From positions 186,001 through 250,000 of the forward strand of contig NZ_AFQO01000015.1 in the NCBI RefSeq assembly GCF_000222025.1: 64,000 nt of DNA, read 5' to 3'. Position numbers and translations under genes: made by a program. Within the stretch, counting starts at the first letter, position 1, and every line of letters begins with the position of its first letter. Origin of the DNA: Haemophilus haemolyticus M19501. Lineage in GTDB: Bacteria > Pseudomonadota > Gammaproteobacteria > Enterobacterales > Pasteurellaceae. Shown here one piece after another: positions 52,561 through 61,422 of this stretch. Below the pieces are notes generated by a model that saw only the letters and a list, made by a program, of their open reading frames with translations, ran no database searches and was not told where the DNA came from.

Positions 52561-53795
52561 TATTGATATGACAAGGTATAAGTCGCGAGGCCTTCTAATC
52601 TTCCGCCTTCGATTCTTTGGGAAGCATTCAATTTAATTAACTCGGGAGTAAAACTAATAATGTACTCATTTCGTTGTGGAAACTCTTTGGTTAATTTAAT
52701 TTGGTTTTGAGTGCCTTTTTTAGGGCTATCAGGCCCGAATTCGATGTAATTACCATTTTTTTGTTTCAGTTTTATGCCAACATTGGCAATTTTTGCTCTG
52801 TCATCGGTATAAACCATTTTGAGTGTGCTGCTAACGTTACCAGTATCATTATTATCGGTAAATACAATCCACGGCTCAATATAGGTAGCTGCACCGCAGT
52901 CTACACGAATATCTACAGGTTTTGTTGTAATAGGTGCGGTAATGTCTGAACTCTTTTTCGTGCCAAAATCCCGTTCGTGATTAGCTTGCCCATTAATCAG
53001 ACAGGTTACCGCAGAAAGGCGGATGTTTACGTTATTGCCGTTAATTGTTGTCCCCGCATCTTCGGTAACTACTGGTTTCGGTCCTGCACGGCTGTATCCA
53101 TCTAAAGAAAATGCCCCGAAGAACGCGTTTTGTAATTTGAGATCAATATCTCCGCTTGGAAATTGAAAATCATGTACTAAATGACTAAGATCTTTCGGTG
53201 TAATTTCCATTATCGGTGTTATGCGTAACTCTGTTGTAAATCCACAACCACTTCTAAATTCATTCTCATAATCATTTATATTATGCCAACCTTGAAGAAA
53301 ATTGTTTTCCCCAACCCTTGCAGGCTGACCTGATAAGCTAGATCTAACTCTAAAAGTAAAGCCTAAATAAGGGAATTCTTTTAGCTGAAAAATAGTCGGA
53401 GATGTATTAGGAATCGTATTCCAAATAGAACGATCTAAATGTAATTCAGATAAAAAACAGGAATTATTTCTTGAGCTTGATTTTCCTGGGATCCGATAAG
53501 TTTCCATTGCAATTTCGTGTTTACCTAAAGCTTGGATCAGTTTAGTCATATCAATAGGTTTTGAAGCCGAAACAGGATTATCTCGTGGAAAAAGATAACG
53601 TTCTGTTGTTATTGGTTGTTTAGGATAATGTGTTACAGACTGCCCACCGGGAAAACGAATACACCCGTGATTTCCTCCTGTATTGCACTCATTATGCCAC
53701 TCTCCTTGCTTATCCGCCTGCACCTCTTTAGGTATAGCATTGAGAATAATAAAAAGTGCGGTCAATTTTTGAAATGTTTTTACAAATTTATTCAT
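52560..53795 (-). CDS. hifE: Fimbrial tip adhesin, HifE-like
   Basis: Predicted two-domain tip adhesin of the chaperone-usher pilus. 411 aa with a signal peptide of about 27 residues (ends EVQA). The N-terminal half (EWHNECNTGGNHGCIRFPGG and on) is the likely receptor-binding domain; the C-terminal half is a pilin domain ending EGLATYTLSYQ, the beta-strand read by the chaperone. The frame is open from 53807, but ATG at 53795 has GAGGT in place and overlaps the upstream gene by eight bases. Last gene of the cluster. HifE is the closest family I recognise; receptor unknown. Confidence 0.85.
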   Translation of the reverse strand: MNKFVKTFQKLTALFIILNAIPKEVQADKQGEWHNECNTGGNHGCIRFPGGQSVTHYPKQPITTERYLFPRDNPVSASKPIDMTKLIQALGKHEIAMETYRIPGKSSSRNNSCFLSELHLDRSIWNTIPNTSPTIFQLKEFPYLGFTFRVRSSLSGQPARVGENNFLQGWHNINDYENEFRSGCGFTTELRITPIMEITPKDLSHLVHDFQFPSGDIDLKLQNAFFGAFSLDGYSRAGPKPVVTEDAGTTINGNNVNIRLSAVTCLINGQANHERDFGTKKSSDITAPITTKPVDIRVDCGAATYIEPWIVFTDNNDTGNVSSTLKMVYTDDRAKIANVGIKLKQKNGNYIEFGPDSPKKGTQNQIKLTKEFPQRNEYIISFTPELIKLNASQRIEGGRLEGLATYTLSYQ

Positions 53796-54420
53796 AGAAT
53801 ACCTCAAAGGTCATTTCGCTGGCGACTTTGCCAGCTTTGTCTGCAGATCCAGCGGTTAGAGCATAGAATTTGGCTGTCAGGGTAATCTCAAAAGTGTCTC
53901 CATTTGCTTTTGCCCCAAGTTGAGTGCCAGTGTATACATTACCAGTGGAAGTATCTGTCGGTAAGGTTGATGATTGTATTATCTTAATCACTTTTCCTGC
54001 CTCACTGCCTTCTTTAGCAAAAATTTGGATGCCAACACTATTTTTATTGCCTGAATCTAGCGTATTTTTTAAATAGTATTGTATATTCGCAAAATTTCCA
54101 TTAACTATCTGAACGGTTGCATCAGGCGAAACAAAATAGTATTTCAAGCGATTTGCGTGGTTCGTATTCGGCGTTTCGCCACAATTTCTTACAGAAAGAG
54201 TAAAGTCGGTTCCACCAACAGTTGTTCCTTCGCCTGTAAACTGATGGCTTCTTACCCGACCTAAATTGACGGTTTTTCCCGCGGTTTCGGTGGTAATATT
54301 ACATAATCTAGCTGCAAGCACCTTGCCTGAAAAAGTCACTTTACCGTGATTTGCAGCATAGCCTTGTGGCAAGCCGAATAGCAAAAATAGCACGCCTGCC
54401 CATAAGCTCGTTTTTTTCAT
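53788..54420 (-). CDS. Minor fimbrial subunit (second HifD-like)
   Basis: 210-residue pilin with signal peptide (MKKTSLWAGVLFLLFGLPQGYA) and fimbrial fold: paired cysteines in AARLCNITTE and SVRNCGETP, and the C-terminal strand MTFEVFYE recognised by the chaperone. ATG at 54420 has AAGGAG upstream and is preferred to 54453. It resembles the neighbouring pilin gene in layout and C-terminus (KAGKVASEMTFEVFYE versus KAGDVRAEVIFAAFYE), so the two look like a diverged duplication. Probably an adaptor near the tip. Confidence 0.82.
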   Translation of the reverse strand: MKKTSLWAGVLFLLFGLPQGYAANHGKVTFSGKVLAARLCNITTETAGKTVNLGRVRSHQFTGEGTTVGGTDFTLSVRNCGETPNTNHANRLKYYFVSPDATVQIVNGNFANIQYYLKNTLDSGNKNSVGIQIFAKEGSEAGKVIKIIQSSTLPTDTSTGNVYTGTQLGAKANGDTFEITLTAKFYALTAGSADKAGKVASEMTFEVFYE

Positions 54421-54433
54421 TTTAACTCCTTGC

Positions 54434-55054
54434 TTATTCATAAAAGGCAGCAAAAATCACTTCTGCCCGCACATCGCCTGCTTTATCATTTTTGCCATTT
54501 GTAATGGCATAAAAGCGTGCTTTTAAAGGCAATTTAAAAGCGTGCTTTTGCCCTGTTACAGCCTCTGCCCCGAGAGTATCCCCATTCGGGCTTGAAACAA
54601 GTGCTTCAGTAGGAAGTGGTAATGCATTGTATTTAATTTCAATAGGATTGCCTGTTTTGGTTAATAATTGCACCCCAACGCTATCTTTATTTGCCCCCGT
54701 TTCAAGATTTGGTAACACACCTTTGTCTAATAAACTAGGCTTGTTTGCGGTATTCATTAACACAAATTTCAGTTTATTGGTTTCATTGATTAAATCGCCG
54801 CATTCTTCCACCCAAAGATCGAAAGCTGTTTCGCCTGCGGTTTGGGTGGCTGTGCTAAGTTCATTGGCATACACTGTGCCGAGATCAACTTGTTTATTTT
54901 CATAGCCACTACGCACTTGGCAAGTACCGCCATTTTTAATCGTTACAGTAAATGTTACCCTACCATCAGATGCAGAGCTAAAAGGTGTCACAAATAACAA
55001 GCTGAATAAGCCTATCATTTGGCGGAATAAACGCTGCTTTTTCACTTTTTTCAT
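54434..55054 (-). CDS. hifD: Minor fimbrial subunit, HifD-like
   Basis: 206-residue minor pilin. Signal peptide of about 28 residues (ends FSSA), cysteine pair (GGTCQVRSG and VEECGDLIN) and C-terminal strand VIFAAFYE. ATG at 55054 is chosen over 55069 because the GGAGG ribosome site lies between them, inside the longer version. It starts 16 bases after the usher stop and is followed after 13 bases by the second minor pilin. Role as tip or anchor adaptor is inferred from hifD position. Confidence 0.84.
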   Translation of the reverse strand: MKKVKKQRLFRQMIGLFSLLFVTPFSSASDGRVTFTVTIKNGGTCQVRSGYENKQVDLGTVYANELSTATQTAGETAFDLWVEECGDLINETNKLKFVLMNTANKPSLLDKGVLPNLETGANKDSVGVQLLTKTGNPIEIKYNALPLPTEALVSSPNGDTLGAEAVTGQKHAFKLPLKARFYAITNGKNDKAGDVRAEVIFAAFYE

Positions 55055-55069
55055 TGGTTTATCCTCCAT

Positions 55070-57652
55070 TTATTGACAGACTTTTTCATATTGTTGCATT
55101 TGGGTGGCATTGTCTAAATTCACGCTGTAATCAAAATGGCATTGGTTTTGCTCGCCATTTCCCCAGCTGACTTTGATTGTGCCTTTTGGCTGTTGTAAAC
55201 CACCAGCAAACAGCACACCATTTTGCACCACATAACCGACAAATTGCCCTTGTTCGTCATAAGCTTCTGATGCCATTGGCAATAATTCGCCGTTCGTACG
55301 GGTTAAGTTAAACAGTACGAGGCGATTACGTTTAGTTTCAAAATCAATCACGTGAATACTATTTGCTCGCGGAATAATTTTTTTCTCCGTACCATCAAAT
55401 TCAATATTTAGCGGTAAATTTTGCGGATCGATACCAATTTCATTAATGCGATAAGGCTGGGTGTAAGGCACAATGGCATTACCGAACCAATCCAACGTTT
55501 GCCCTTGTCCACTATTCACTTCTGCACCAGCTGCACCATCTGCATGCACCACCGCAAAACTGTCGCCAACAGATTCGCCAAAAGTTATTCCGTGGCGATG
55601 TGCAACCACGACACCAGATAAATTAGAACTCATTTGACGAGATCCACGATTATCTCTAGAAGCAGAAGCATCAAAGTCGAAATAAGAATTACGATAACTC
55701 ATATTTGCTGACATATTGCGATATCCCTCTTGTCCTGAGTTGCCATATACGCCATAACTCCATTGACTATTTTTACCAAAACTTCCATTGATACCAATTT
55801 GGCTACTGCTATTACCTGCCGAATTACGTGCATAATTAGACGAAAGTGAATGGTTATGACCTAACGGCACACTCATACTCAAATAAATTTGGTTATCGCG
55901 CTGCCCACTTTGTCGATCAATCGTTTGTGAAAAGCCGATTTGATAACTTAGCCATTTAAAACGATTCGCATAAGAGAGTTGATATTGATGATAACTGCCT
56001 GATTTATTCCAATAATTACGTGTTGCGCCAACTAAATATAAACTTCCCCATTTATCAAAATCTTGAATAATGGATAGTTGATACTGATTTTTAGGGCGAG
56101 GCGATAACACAGAAAAAAAGCTTTTACCAATGAAATGATTCGCATTAATCACGTCACTTAAACTATAAAAATCACGAGAAGAATAACGATAGGCTGCTAG
56201 CGTAATATTGGTGCGAGTGCGGTTAAAATTAATACTGTAATTACCATGTAAACTATAACCTTTTCGCACGCTTGGCTGTGTGTTCATTGCACCATTTTCA
56301 TCCACAAGACTGTGCGGCAAAAAGGTACTACGAGTCCAAGTACTATCTACAGAAAACGCACCAATCGGGGTATTCAATCCTAACCCTAACGCACCTGACA
56401 AATAATTTTTACTATAAGTCACACCTGTATTAATAGTAATATTATTATACAAACCATATTGCAACATACTTTGCGCGACATTATCAGGATAGATTTCTTC
56501 CCCGCTGCGATAACGCCCAGCAGCGACTTGATAGCGGAATTGTCCCATTCTAATTAGAGGGGCAACATTAGAAAACGGCACGATAAATGACCGCACTTTG
56601 CCGTCTGCCTCTTTGATTTCCACCGTGAGATCGCCGTTATAGCCACTAGAATAAAGATCATCGATCACAAAAGGCCCAGGCGTAACATTAGTTTGATAAA
56701 TGATATTGCCATTTTGATAAATGCTCACTACGGCATTACTATTTGCAATACCCTGCACACGAGGCGCAAAGCCAAGTTGTGATGGCGAGAGCATTCGATC
56801 ATCAGAGGAAATATCAATACCACGTAATGCAAACCCTTCGACCACTTGTCCAGATGTATAAAAATCGCCTAAAGTAACCAGCCCACGAATCGGTGCAAAA
56901 TCTCTCTGTACATAGGTTTCGTAAGTTTGGTACGGCGTATTGTAGCTTTGCCCTTCACTTTGGCTCCAACTTTTTGAACCAGAATGACGAAATGCCCAAT
57001 TACCTAAATTAACCCCTGTTCGCAAATTTAAAAACATTTGCGAAGATTGCGAACCTTGGTTTGCATAACGACTGTGGTTAATATTGTAATCAGCAAACGC
57101 TGCCACATCGCCTGTTTGCCAACGGCTTGGCGAAATGTAATCGCGAGGGCGATTGATGGTTAAGGCTTGTGCAATCGTAAATTCTAAACGCTGTTGCCCT
57201 GTGTTAAATACCGCTTTCCCATCAGGAATTGCGTCTTGAATAAACACACACTCTTTCTCACTTGGGGAGCGTTTAATAGCAGCTGATTCTAGATCCAACA
57301 AAGCTTCTAATTCAGGGGTAAAACAAAGCTGTGCAAAAGGCATATCTGCATTTTCATTATCACGAAAACGCAATGTCATTTCGCCTTTTTCTTTGCCGTT
57401 TACCCAAACAGCAGCTGGGTATTCTCCAGGTAATACGCTGTTTTTTTGTTGAAAACGTGCAACATCAATGTTAGAACCATTACCGCCCATATTCAAAAAG
57501 CCAGCACTAAATTCCACATCTTCATCTTCTACATTCAAGCTTTCTTTTGGTGTATTTGGCACGTTTTCCGCCTTTGCATACAAGGGAAAACAAGCCAATC
57601 CAATTAAAAAACCAATTAGACTTAAACGCGGATTAAAAGAAAATTCTCTCAT
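55070..57652 (-). CDS. hifC: Outer-membrane fimbrial usher, HifC-like
   Basis: FimD/PapC-family usher that assembles and exports the pilus. 860 aa. Signal peptide ends YAKA near residue 28; the N-terminal domain (VEFSAGFLNMGGNGSNIDVARF) receives chaperone-subunit complexes; the 24-strand barrel with plug follows (SPSQLGFAPRVQGIANSNA near 300), and the C-terminal domain has the two conserved Cys (NQCHFDY and YEKVCQ). The gap to the chaperone gene upstream is 234 bases of palindromic repeats. Confidence 0.95.
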   Translation of the reverse strand: MREFSFNPRLSLIGFLIGLACFPLYAKAENVPNTPKESLNVEDEDVEFSAGFLNMGGNGSNIDVARFQQKNSVLPGEYPAAVWVNGKEKGEMTLRFRDNENADMPFAQLCFTPELEALLDLESAAIKRSPSEKECVFIQDAIPDGKAVFNTGQQRLEFTIAQALTINRPRDYISPSRWQTGDVAAFADYNINHSRYANQGSQSSQMFLNLRTGVNLGNWAFRHSGSKSWSQSEGQSYNTPYQTYETYVQRDFAPIRGLVTLGDFYTSGQVVEGFALRGIDISSDDRMLSPSQLGFAPRVQGIANSNAVVSIYQNGNIIYQTNVTPGPFVIDDLYSSGYNGDLTVEIKEADGKVRSFIVPFSNVAPLIRMGQFRYQVAAGRYRSGEEIYPDNVAQSMLQYGLYNNITINTGVTYSKNYLSGALGLGLNTPIGAFSVDSTWTRSTFLPHSLVDENGAMNTQPSVRKGYSLHGNYSINFNRTRTNITLAAYRYSSRDFYSLSDVINANHFIGKSFFSVLSPRPKNQYQLSIIQDFDKWGSLYLVGATRNYWNKSGSYHQYQLSYANRFKWLSYQIGFSQTIDRQSGQRDNQIYLSMSVPLGHNHSLSSNYARNSAGNSSSQIGINGSFGKNSQWSYGVYGNSGQEGYRNMSANMSYRNSYFDFDASASRDNRGSRQMSSNLSGVVVAHRHGITFGESVGDSFAVVHADGAAGAEVNSGQGQTLDWFGNAIVPYTQPYRINEIGIDPQNLPLNIEFDGTEKKIIPRANSIHVIDFETKRNRLVLFNLTRTNGELLPMASEAYDEQGQFVGYVVQNGVLFAGGLQQPKGTIKVSWGNGEQNQCHFDYSVNLDNATQMQQYEKVCQ

Positions 57653-57684
57653 AATATCTCGTTAATAATTATTGGATTACGCTC

Positions 57685-57869
57685 ACGATAAAATGAATAT
57701 AACCAACGATAACAATTTGAATTAAACGCGTGGGCTTACGCCCACGGTCAAATGAATATATTCATCGCATCACCCCAAAACCTCGTAGGGTGGGCGTAAG
57801 CCCACGGTAAAGTGAATATGACCAATCATAACCATTTGAGTTAAACGCGTGGGCTTAAGCCCACCCTAC
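57685..57869. repeat. Palindromic repeat block between fimbrial chaperone and usher genes
   Basis: A unit of about 61 bases (57685-57745 and 57804-57864, 119 bases apart) reads ACGRTAAARTGAATAT.. and ends in a GTGGGC..GCCCAC palindrome. Palindromes lie at 57729-57746, 57785-57806 and 57848-57869. They share the core of the repeats after the adhesin gene. In RNA they would form strong hairpins within the fimbrial transcript. Confidence 0.85.
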
Positions 57870-57886
57870 GTTAGCTCAGCGTACGG

Positions 57887-58594
57887 TTAATTGATGGTTG
57901 ATTCGCCAGCTACATCGCCGCCATAATCGTTAATTAACGACCATTTTACTTTTTGTCCGTTATTTACACCTTTTACGTCAAATTCGCCTTGGCTAAAAGG
58001 GGCAACCATCACAGCTTCAGGGGCGGATTTACCACCAACTGTGGCTTGGGTAAAGGTTAAATAATAAGGTGTTGGGTTGTCTGCCCAAAGTTTGCCGCCT
58101 TTGGCAAGCCATTTGACTTTTTTGTAGGCTTCTGCTGGTGGATAAGGCAAATTGCTTGGACGGTAAAAGAGTTTTAAACGGCTACGCACCGAAAACTGCA
58201 AATAATTCGGGTTGTCTTTTAAATAGGCTTTACTTGGTTTAGGTGGAATATCCAATAAGTTAAAATAATAAAGCGATTCACGATCTTGTGGTAAAGCTTG
58301 TGTGCCAGTAAAGGTGATACGCAAGGTTTGCCCTTGATTCCCCTCCACACGCGTGACGGGTGGCGTAATAATAAATGGCACCTGTGCTTGGCTGCCTTGT
58401 TTGTCTTCAATCCAGCTTTGCACCAAAGCGGGGGAACTATCTTGATTATTCAATTGCACATTGAGACTGCTTTGATTCCCTGGGTAAATTAAACGCGTAC
58501 CAAGAATAATCACACTAGCGTGAGCGGAAAAAGTGGCAAATAAACAGGATAAAATCGCAGAAATAAAAATAGACTTTTTAGAACAGGACAACAT
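57887..58594 (-). CDS. hifB: Periplasmic fimbrial chaperone, HifB-like
   Basis: PapD-family chaperone that folds pilins by donor-strand complementation. 235 aa. Signal peptide ends SAHA near residue 26. The family pattern is clear: VIILGTRLIYPGNQSSLNVQLNN at the mature start with the conserved Arg, FIITPPVTRVEGNQGQTLRI near 75-95, and ESLYYFNLLDIPPKP near 110. It lies between the major pilin and the usher, on the same strand as both. In the classical hif locus hifB is divergent from hifA. Confidence 0.94.
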   Translation of the reverse strand: MLSCSKKSIFISAILSCLFATFSAHASVIILGTRLIYPGNQSSLNVQLNNQDSSPALVQSWIEDKQGSQAQVPFIITPPVTRVEGNQGQTLRITFTGTQALPQDRESLYYFNLLDIPPKPSKAYLKDNPNYLQFSVRSRLKLFYRPSNLPYPPAEAYKKVKWLAKGGKLWADNPTPYYLTFTQATVGGKSAPEAVMVAPFSQGEFDVKGVNNGQKVKWSLINDYGGDVAGESTIN

Positions 58595-58630
58595 ACATCA
58601 CTCTCTTAGCATAAATAATGATACCGAAAA

Positions 58631-58648
58631 GCCCACCAAAAGGTGGGC
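58631..58648 (-). terminator. Hairpin between major pilin and chaperone genes
   Basis: GCCCACC-AAAA-GGTGGGC forms a perfect seven-pair hairpin followed on the minus strand by TTTT. It lies 25-42 bases past the major pilin stop. A partial terminator here would give much more pilin mRNA than chaperone/usher mRNA. Confidence 0.65.
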
Positions 58649-58672
58649 AAGGGAATAAACGTAATATTTTGA

Positions 58673-59278
58673 TTACTCGTATGCTAAGTCTAATTCAGCT
58701 TCGGCTTTTACTTTACCTGCTGTAGATTGACCTGTTGCGTAGTAACGGGCAAGGAAGTTTATCTCTGGCGTTGTAGAAAGATTAGTTACGCGTAATTTAG
58801 CATCTACATCATTTTGTCCAAGTTTTAATCCATTGCCGTTAGTATCAGCAAATTGAATATTAACAAATGAAGCTGGATCATTCTTCTCGATATTTTTTAA
58901 TGTAAACTGATTAGCAGTATCTACATTTTCAGTATGGTTAAAGGTAACAGAGACTTTATTTTTAGTAGTTTGATTCTCTGTACCTGTATGTGGATCATGA
59001 ACGCCATTTGTAGTGAGACAGTTTACTAAATGAATAGTAACTAATTGTTGAGCTGCCACGTCACCTTTTTGTTTTAAACTATTTGTACCTACTGTATCCA
59101 ACTTAACATGTTTATCTCTATCATTCATAGAAATTTCACAAGTTTGAGTCACAACTTCACCATTAACGGTAATTTTTGCATGAGTTGCGGATTGGTTTTG
59201 TGTTTGTACCGCCGCTGCAAACGCACTATTAGCACCAAATACCCCTAATGCTAATAAAGCTAAGATTGTTTTTTTCAT
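58673..59278 (-). CDS. hifA: Major fimbrial subunit, HifA-like
   Basis: Main structural pilin. 201 aa: signal peptide MKKTILALLALGVFGANSAFA, mature start AAVQTQNQSATHAKITVNGE, a cysteine pair (VVTQTCEIS, HLVNCLTTN) and the C-terminal chaperone-binding strand AEAELDLAYE. The frame is open to 59335, but ATG at 59278 has AGGATG upstream and begins the signal peptide. First gene of the fimbrial cluster. A long homopolymer lies about 100 bases upstream. The family is clear; the closest named relative (Hif versus other Haemophilus fimbriae) is not. Confidence 0.9.
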   Translation of the reverse strand: MKKTILALLALGVFGANSAFAAAVQTQNQSATHAKITVNGEVVTQTCEISMNDRDKHVKLDTVGTNSLKQKGDVAAQQLVTIHLVNCLTTNGVHDPHTGTENQTTKNKVSVTFNHTENVDTANQFTLKNIEKNDPASFVNIQFADTNGNGLKLGQNDVDAKLRVTNLSTTPEINFLARYYATGQSTAGKVKAEAELDLAYE

Positions 59279-59375
59279 TTTAAACATCCTATATAAAAAC
59301 TTTAGAATAAATTTCATCCTAGATCGGATGACCACGTTTAAACCCGATTTTTTAGAGTAAAAACTAACCCATTCT

Positions 59376-59389
59376 AAAAAAAAAAAAAA
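59376..59389. promoter_or_regulatory. 14-base poly-A/T tract in the hifA upstream region
   Basis: Fourteen A on the plus strand (T on the minus). On the minus strand it joins TTGCA to AGAAT, so TTGCAT (59394-59389) and TAGAAT (59376-59371) would be a -35/-10 pair with a 12-base spacer made only of T. Length change by slippage could alter spacing. Promoter identity is inference. Confidence 0.5.
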
Positions 59390-59451
59390 TGCAAGCTGTA
59401 TAAATATCAGGGTGATTTGATGAATTTCTTTATTTTTCTAGATATTAAGAC

Positions 59452-59490
59452 AAAAAAAAACGCTTGTAATATACACTACAAGCGTTTTTT
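59452..59490 (-). terminator. modC terminator
   Basis: ACGCTTGTA and TACAAGCGT form a stem around ATATACAC, with A9 on one side and T6 on the other. It ends the minus-strand modABC unit 40 bases past the modC stop. Confidence 0.85.
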
Positions 59491-59530
59491 ATATTATGTC
59501 ATATTAGTGTTTTATTCAGTAAAGCGTTTA

Positions 59531-60586
59531 CTACATCACCGACACCGCTTTAATTTGAACATAAATATCTTGCCCAACAACAAAACGCAGTTCATTTTGC
59601 GCCCATTTACTGATACTTGCCCAAATCTTATGCCCTTCCACTAATACAGCAAGATCCACTCGAGAATCTTGTATCTCAATTTGTGTAATTTTGCCACGTA
59701 AAATATTACGAATGCTTGTTTGTTCTGGCTTTTGCAGTGTAATAGAAACATCTGAACTATAAATACAAACTCGCACTCGCTCGCCTACATTAGCGAGTAC
59801 TTGATGAATCCAAAGTGCTTGTTCGCCTAGCGAAAGTGCGGTCATTTTATAAGGTGGATTATGCAAATGAACGGGCAAAGCAAGTACACTACTCTGTTCA
59901 CTTTCCCCTTTCCAAGGGGCAAAAATAGAACTATTCCAAATTTTTTCTACGCTGTCATAGGCTTTCACAATGCCGTTTTCCATCAGCACAACGCGATCAG
60001 CTAAACGCAACAATTCGTCCAAGCTATGTGTAACATATAAAATCGGGATATTAATTTCTTTAGAAAGACGTTCCAAATATTGCATTAGCTCGCGTTTGCG
60101 GGGAACATCAAGGGCAGAAAGTGGTTCGTCCATCAGTAAAATGTCGGGCTCAGCCAATAATGCTCGACCAATTGCTACACGCTGCTTTTCACCACCAGAA
60201 AGCGTGAGCGGATAACGCTTTAATAAGTGAGTAATGCCGAGAAGATCGACAATATAATTAAAATCATCTTGCGAGACATTTTTCATGCCATAGCGCAAAT
60301 TACCTTTCACGGTGTAGTGAGGAAATAAACGCGCATCTTGGAATACATAGCCAATTTTACGCAAGTGAGTCGGCAATGATTCTTGGCTTTCCATATCCAC
60401 TAAAGTGCGGTCATTTAAACGGATGAATCCTTCGTCTGGTTGTATCAAACCACTGACGAGATTAATCAACGATGTTTTGCCTGAGCCAGACAAACCGAAA
60501 ATAGCTGTCACACCTTGATCTGGCACTTGTATATTCGCTTGCAAGGCAAGTTGCCCGAGCTGTTTTTTCACATTAATCTGCAACAT
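59531..60586 (-). CDS. modC: Molybdate ABC transporter ATPase
   Basis: ATP-hydrolysing subunit of the high-affinity molybdate importer. 351 aa. Walker [12 protein letters not shown] (near 30-40), canonical signature [15 protein letters not shown] and Walker [13 protein letters not shown], and H-loop YVTHSLDE. The C-terminal third is a TOBE/Mop domain (about 290-345) that can bind molybdate. It overlaps modB by 14 bases. Confidence 0.97.
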   Translation of the reverse strand: MLQINVKKQLGQLALQANIQVPDQGVTAIFGLSGSGKTSLINLVSGLIQPDEGFIRLNDRTLVDMESQESLPTHLRKIGYVFQDARLFPHYTVKGNLRYGMKNVSQDDFNYIVDLLGITHLLKRYPLTLSGGEKQRVAIGRALLAEPDILLMDEPLSALDVPRKRELMQYLERLSKEINIPILYVTHSLDELLRLADRVVLMENGIVKAYDSVEKIWNSSIFAPWKGESEQSSVLALPVHLHNPPYKMTALSLGEQALWIHQVLANVGERVRVCIYSSDVSITLQKPEQTSIRNILRGKITQIEIQDSRVDLAVLVEGHKIWASISKWAQNELRFVVGQDIYVQIKAVSVM

Positions 60587-61301
60587 TTCCTTGTCCTAAT
60601 TTTTTCTGCATTCGCTTGCTCAACCACTCTGACAATAGCAAAGAAATCAATGAAAGAATGATAGCAAATAAACATAAGCGAGCAGTTTGTTCTTCTGCGC
60701 TAGGTGTTTGAATAAAAGAATACATCGCAAGGGGAATGGTTTGAGTTTCGCCTGCAATGTTCGATACAAAGGTTATAGTCGCACCAAATTCTCCTAATGA
60801 TCGCGCGAAACCAAGAACAAGCCCAGCTAAAACCCCAGGTAAAGAAAGTGGCAAGGTTATTGTAAAAAATACACGCCAAGCAGAAGCGCCCAATGTTTGT
60901 GCTGCTTGCTCCAATTTAATATCAATATTTTCTAAAGAAAGTCGAATCGCACGAACAACCAATGGAAAGGCAACCACTGCGGAGGAAAGCACCGCACCTT
61001 TCCAACTAAAACCAAAAGATAAGCCAAACCACTGATATAAATACTTGCCAATGAAACCATTGCGCCCCATTGCCACAAGCAATAGATAACCGATAACCAC
61101 AGGAGGCAACACTAAAGGCAAATGAATTACGCCAGTAATCAGGGATTTGCCATAGAAGTTTTTGCGCGCTAAGAGCCACGCGACAAAAATGGCTAACGGC
61201 AAACTCCAAAGCATGGAACTAATAGCGACACTCAAACTTAAATTAATCGCTGAGATTTCCATTGGCGTCAAATTGAAAAATGAAAAAATTTGGGTAAGCA
61301 A
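60573..61301 (-). CDS. modB: Molybdate ABC transporter permease
   Basis: Inner-membrane channel of the molybdate importer, 242 aa from a TTG start at 61301 that has GAGG nine bases upstream. An ATG at 61262 gives 229 aa, the E. coli length, but lacks a ribosome site; the start is uncertain. About five membrane helices; [20 protein letters not shown] is the conserved helix and [21 protein letters not shown] the ATPase-coupling loop. The gap from modA contains a hairpin that may reduce downstream expression. Confidence 0.94.
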   Translation of the reverse strand: MLTQIFSFFNLTPMEISAINLSLSVAISSMLWSLPLAIFVAWLLARKNFYGKSLITGVIHLPLVLPPVVIGYLLLVAMGRNGFIGKYLYQWFGLSFGFSWKGAVLSSAVVAFPLVVRAIRLSLENIDIKLEQAAQTLGASAWRVFFTITLPLSLPGVLAGLVLGFARSLGEFGATITFVSNIAGETQTIPLAMYSFIQTPSAEEQTARLCLFAIILSLISLLLSEWLSKRMQKKLGQGNVAD

Positions 61302-61380
61302 AATGAATAGCCTCTGTTTAAATGTCTGATTGATGGGAAAAATCCCACATTTACGAGAGATATAATAACGCTAATAACAA

Positions 61381-61400
61381 AGGGCAGAAATATCTGCCCT
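61381..61400 (-). terminator. Attenuator-like hairpin between modA and modB
   Basis: AGGGCAGA-AATA-TCTGCCCT is a perfect eight-pair hairpin just after the modA stop, followed on the minus strand by TTTGTTATT. A second small hairpin (TGGGAAAAATCCCA) lies at about 61334-61347. They probably lower modBC expression relative to the binding protein. Confidence 0.55.
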
Positions 61401-61422
61401 TAATAAATGTTAAAATGCCACC

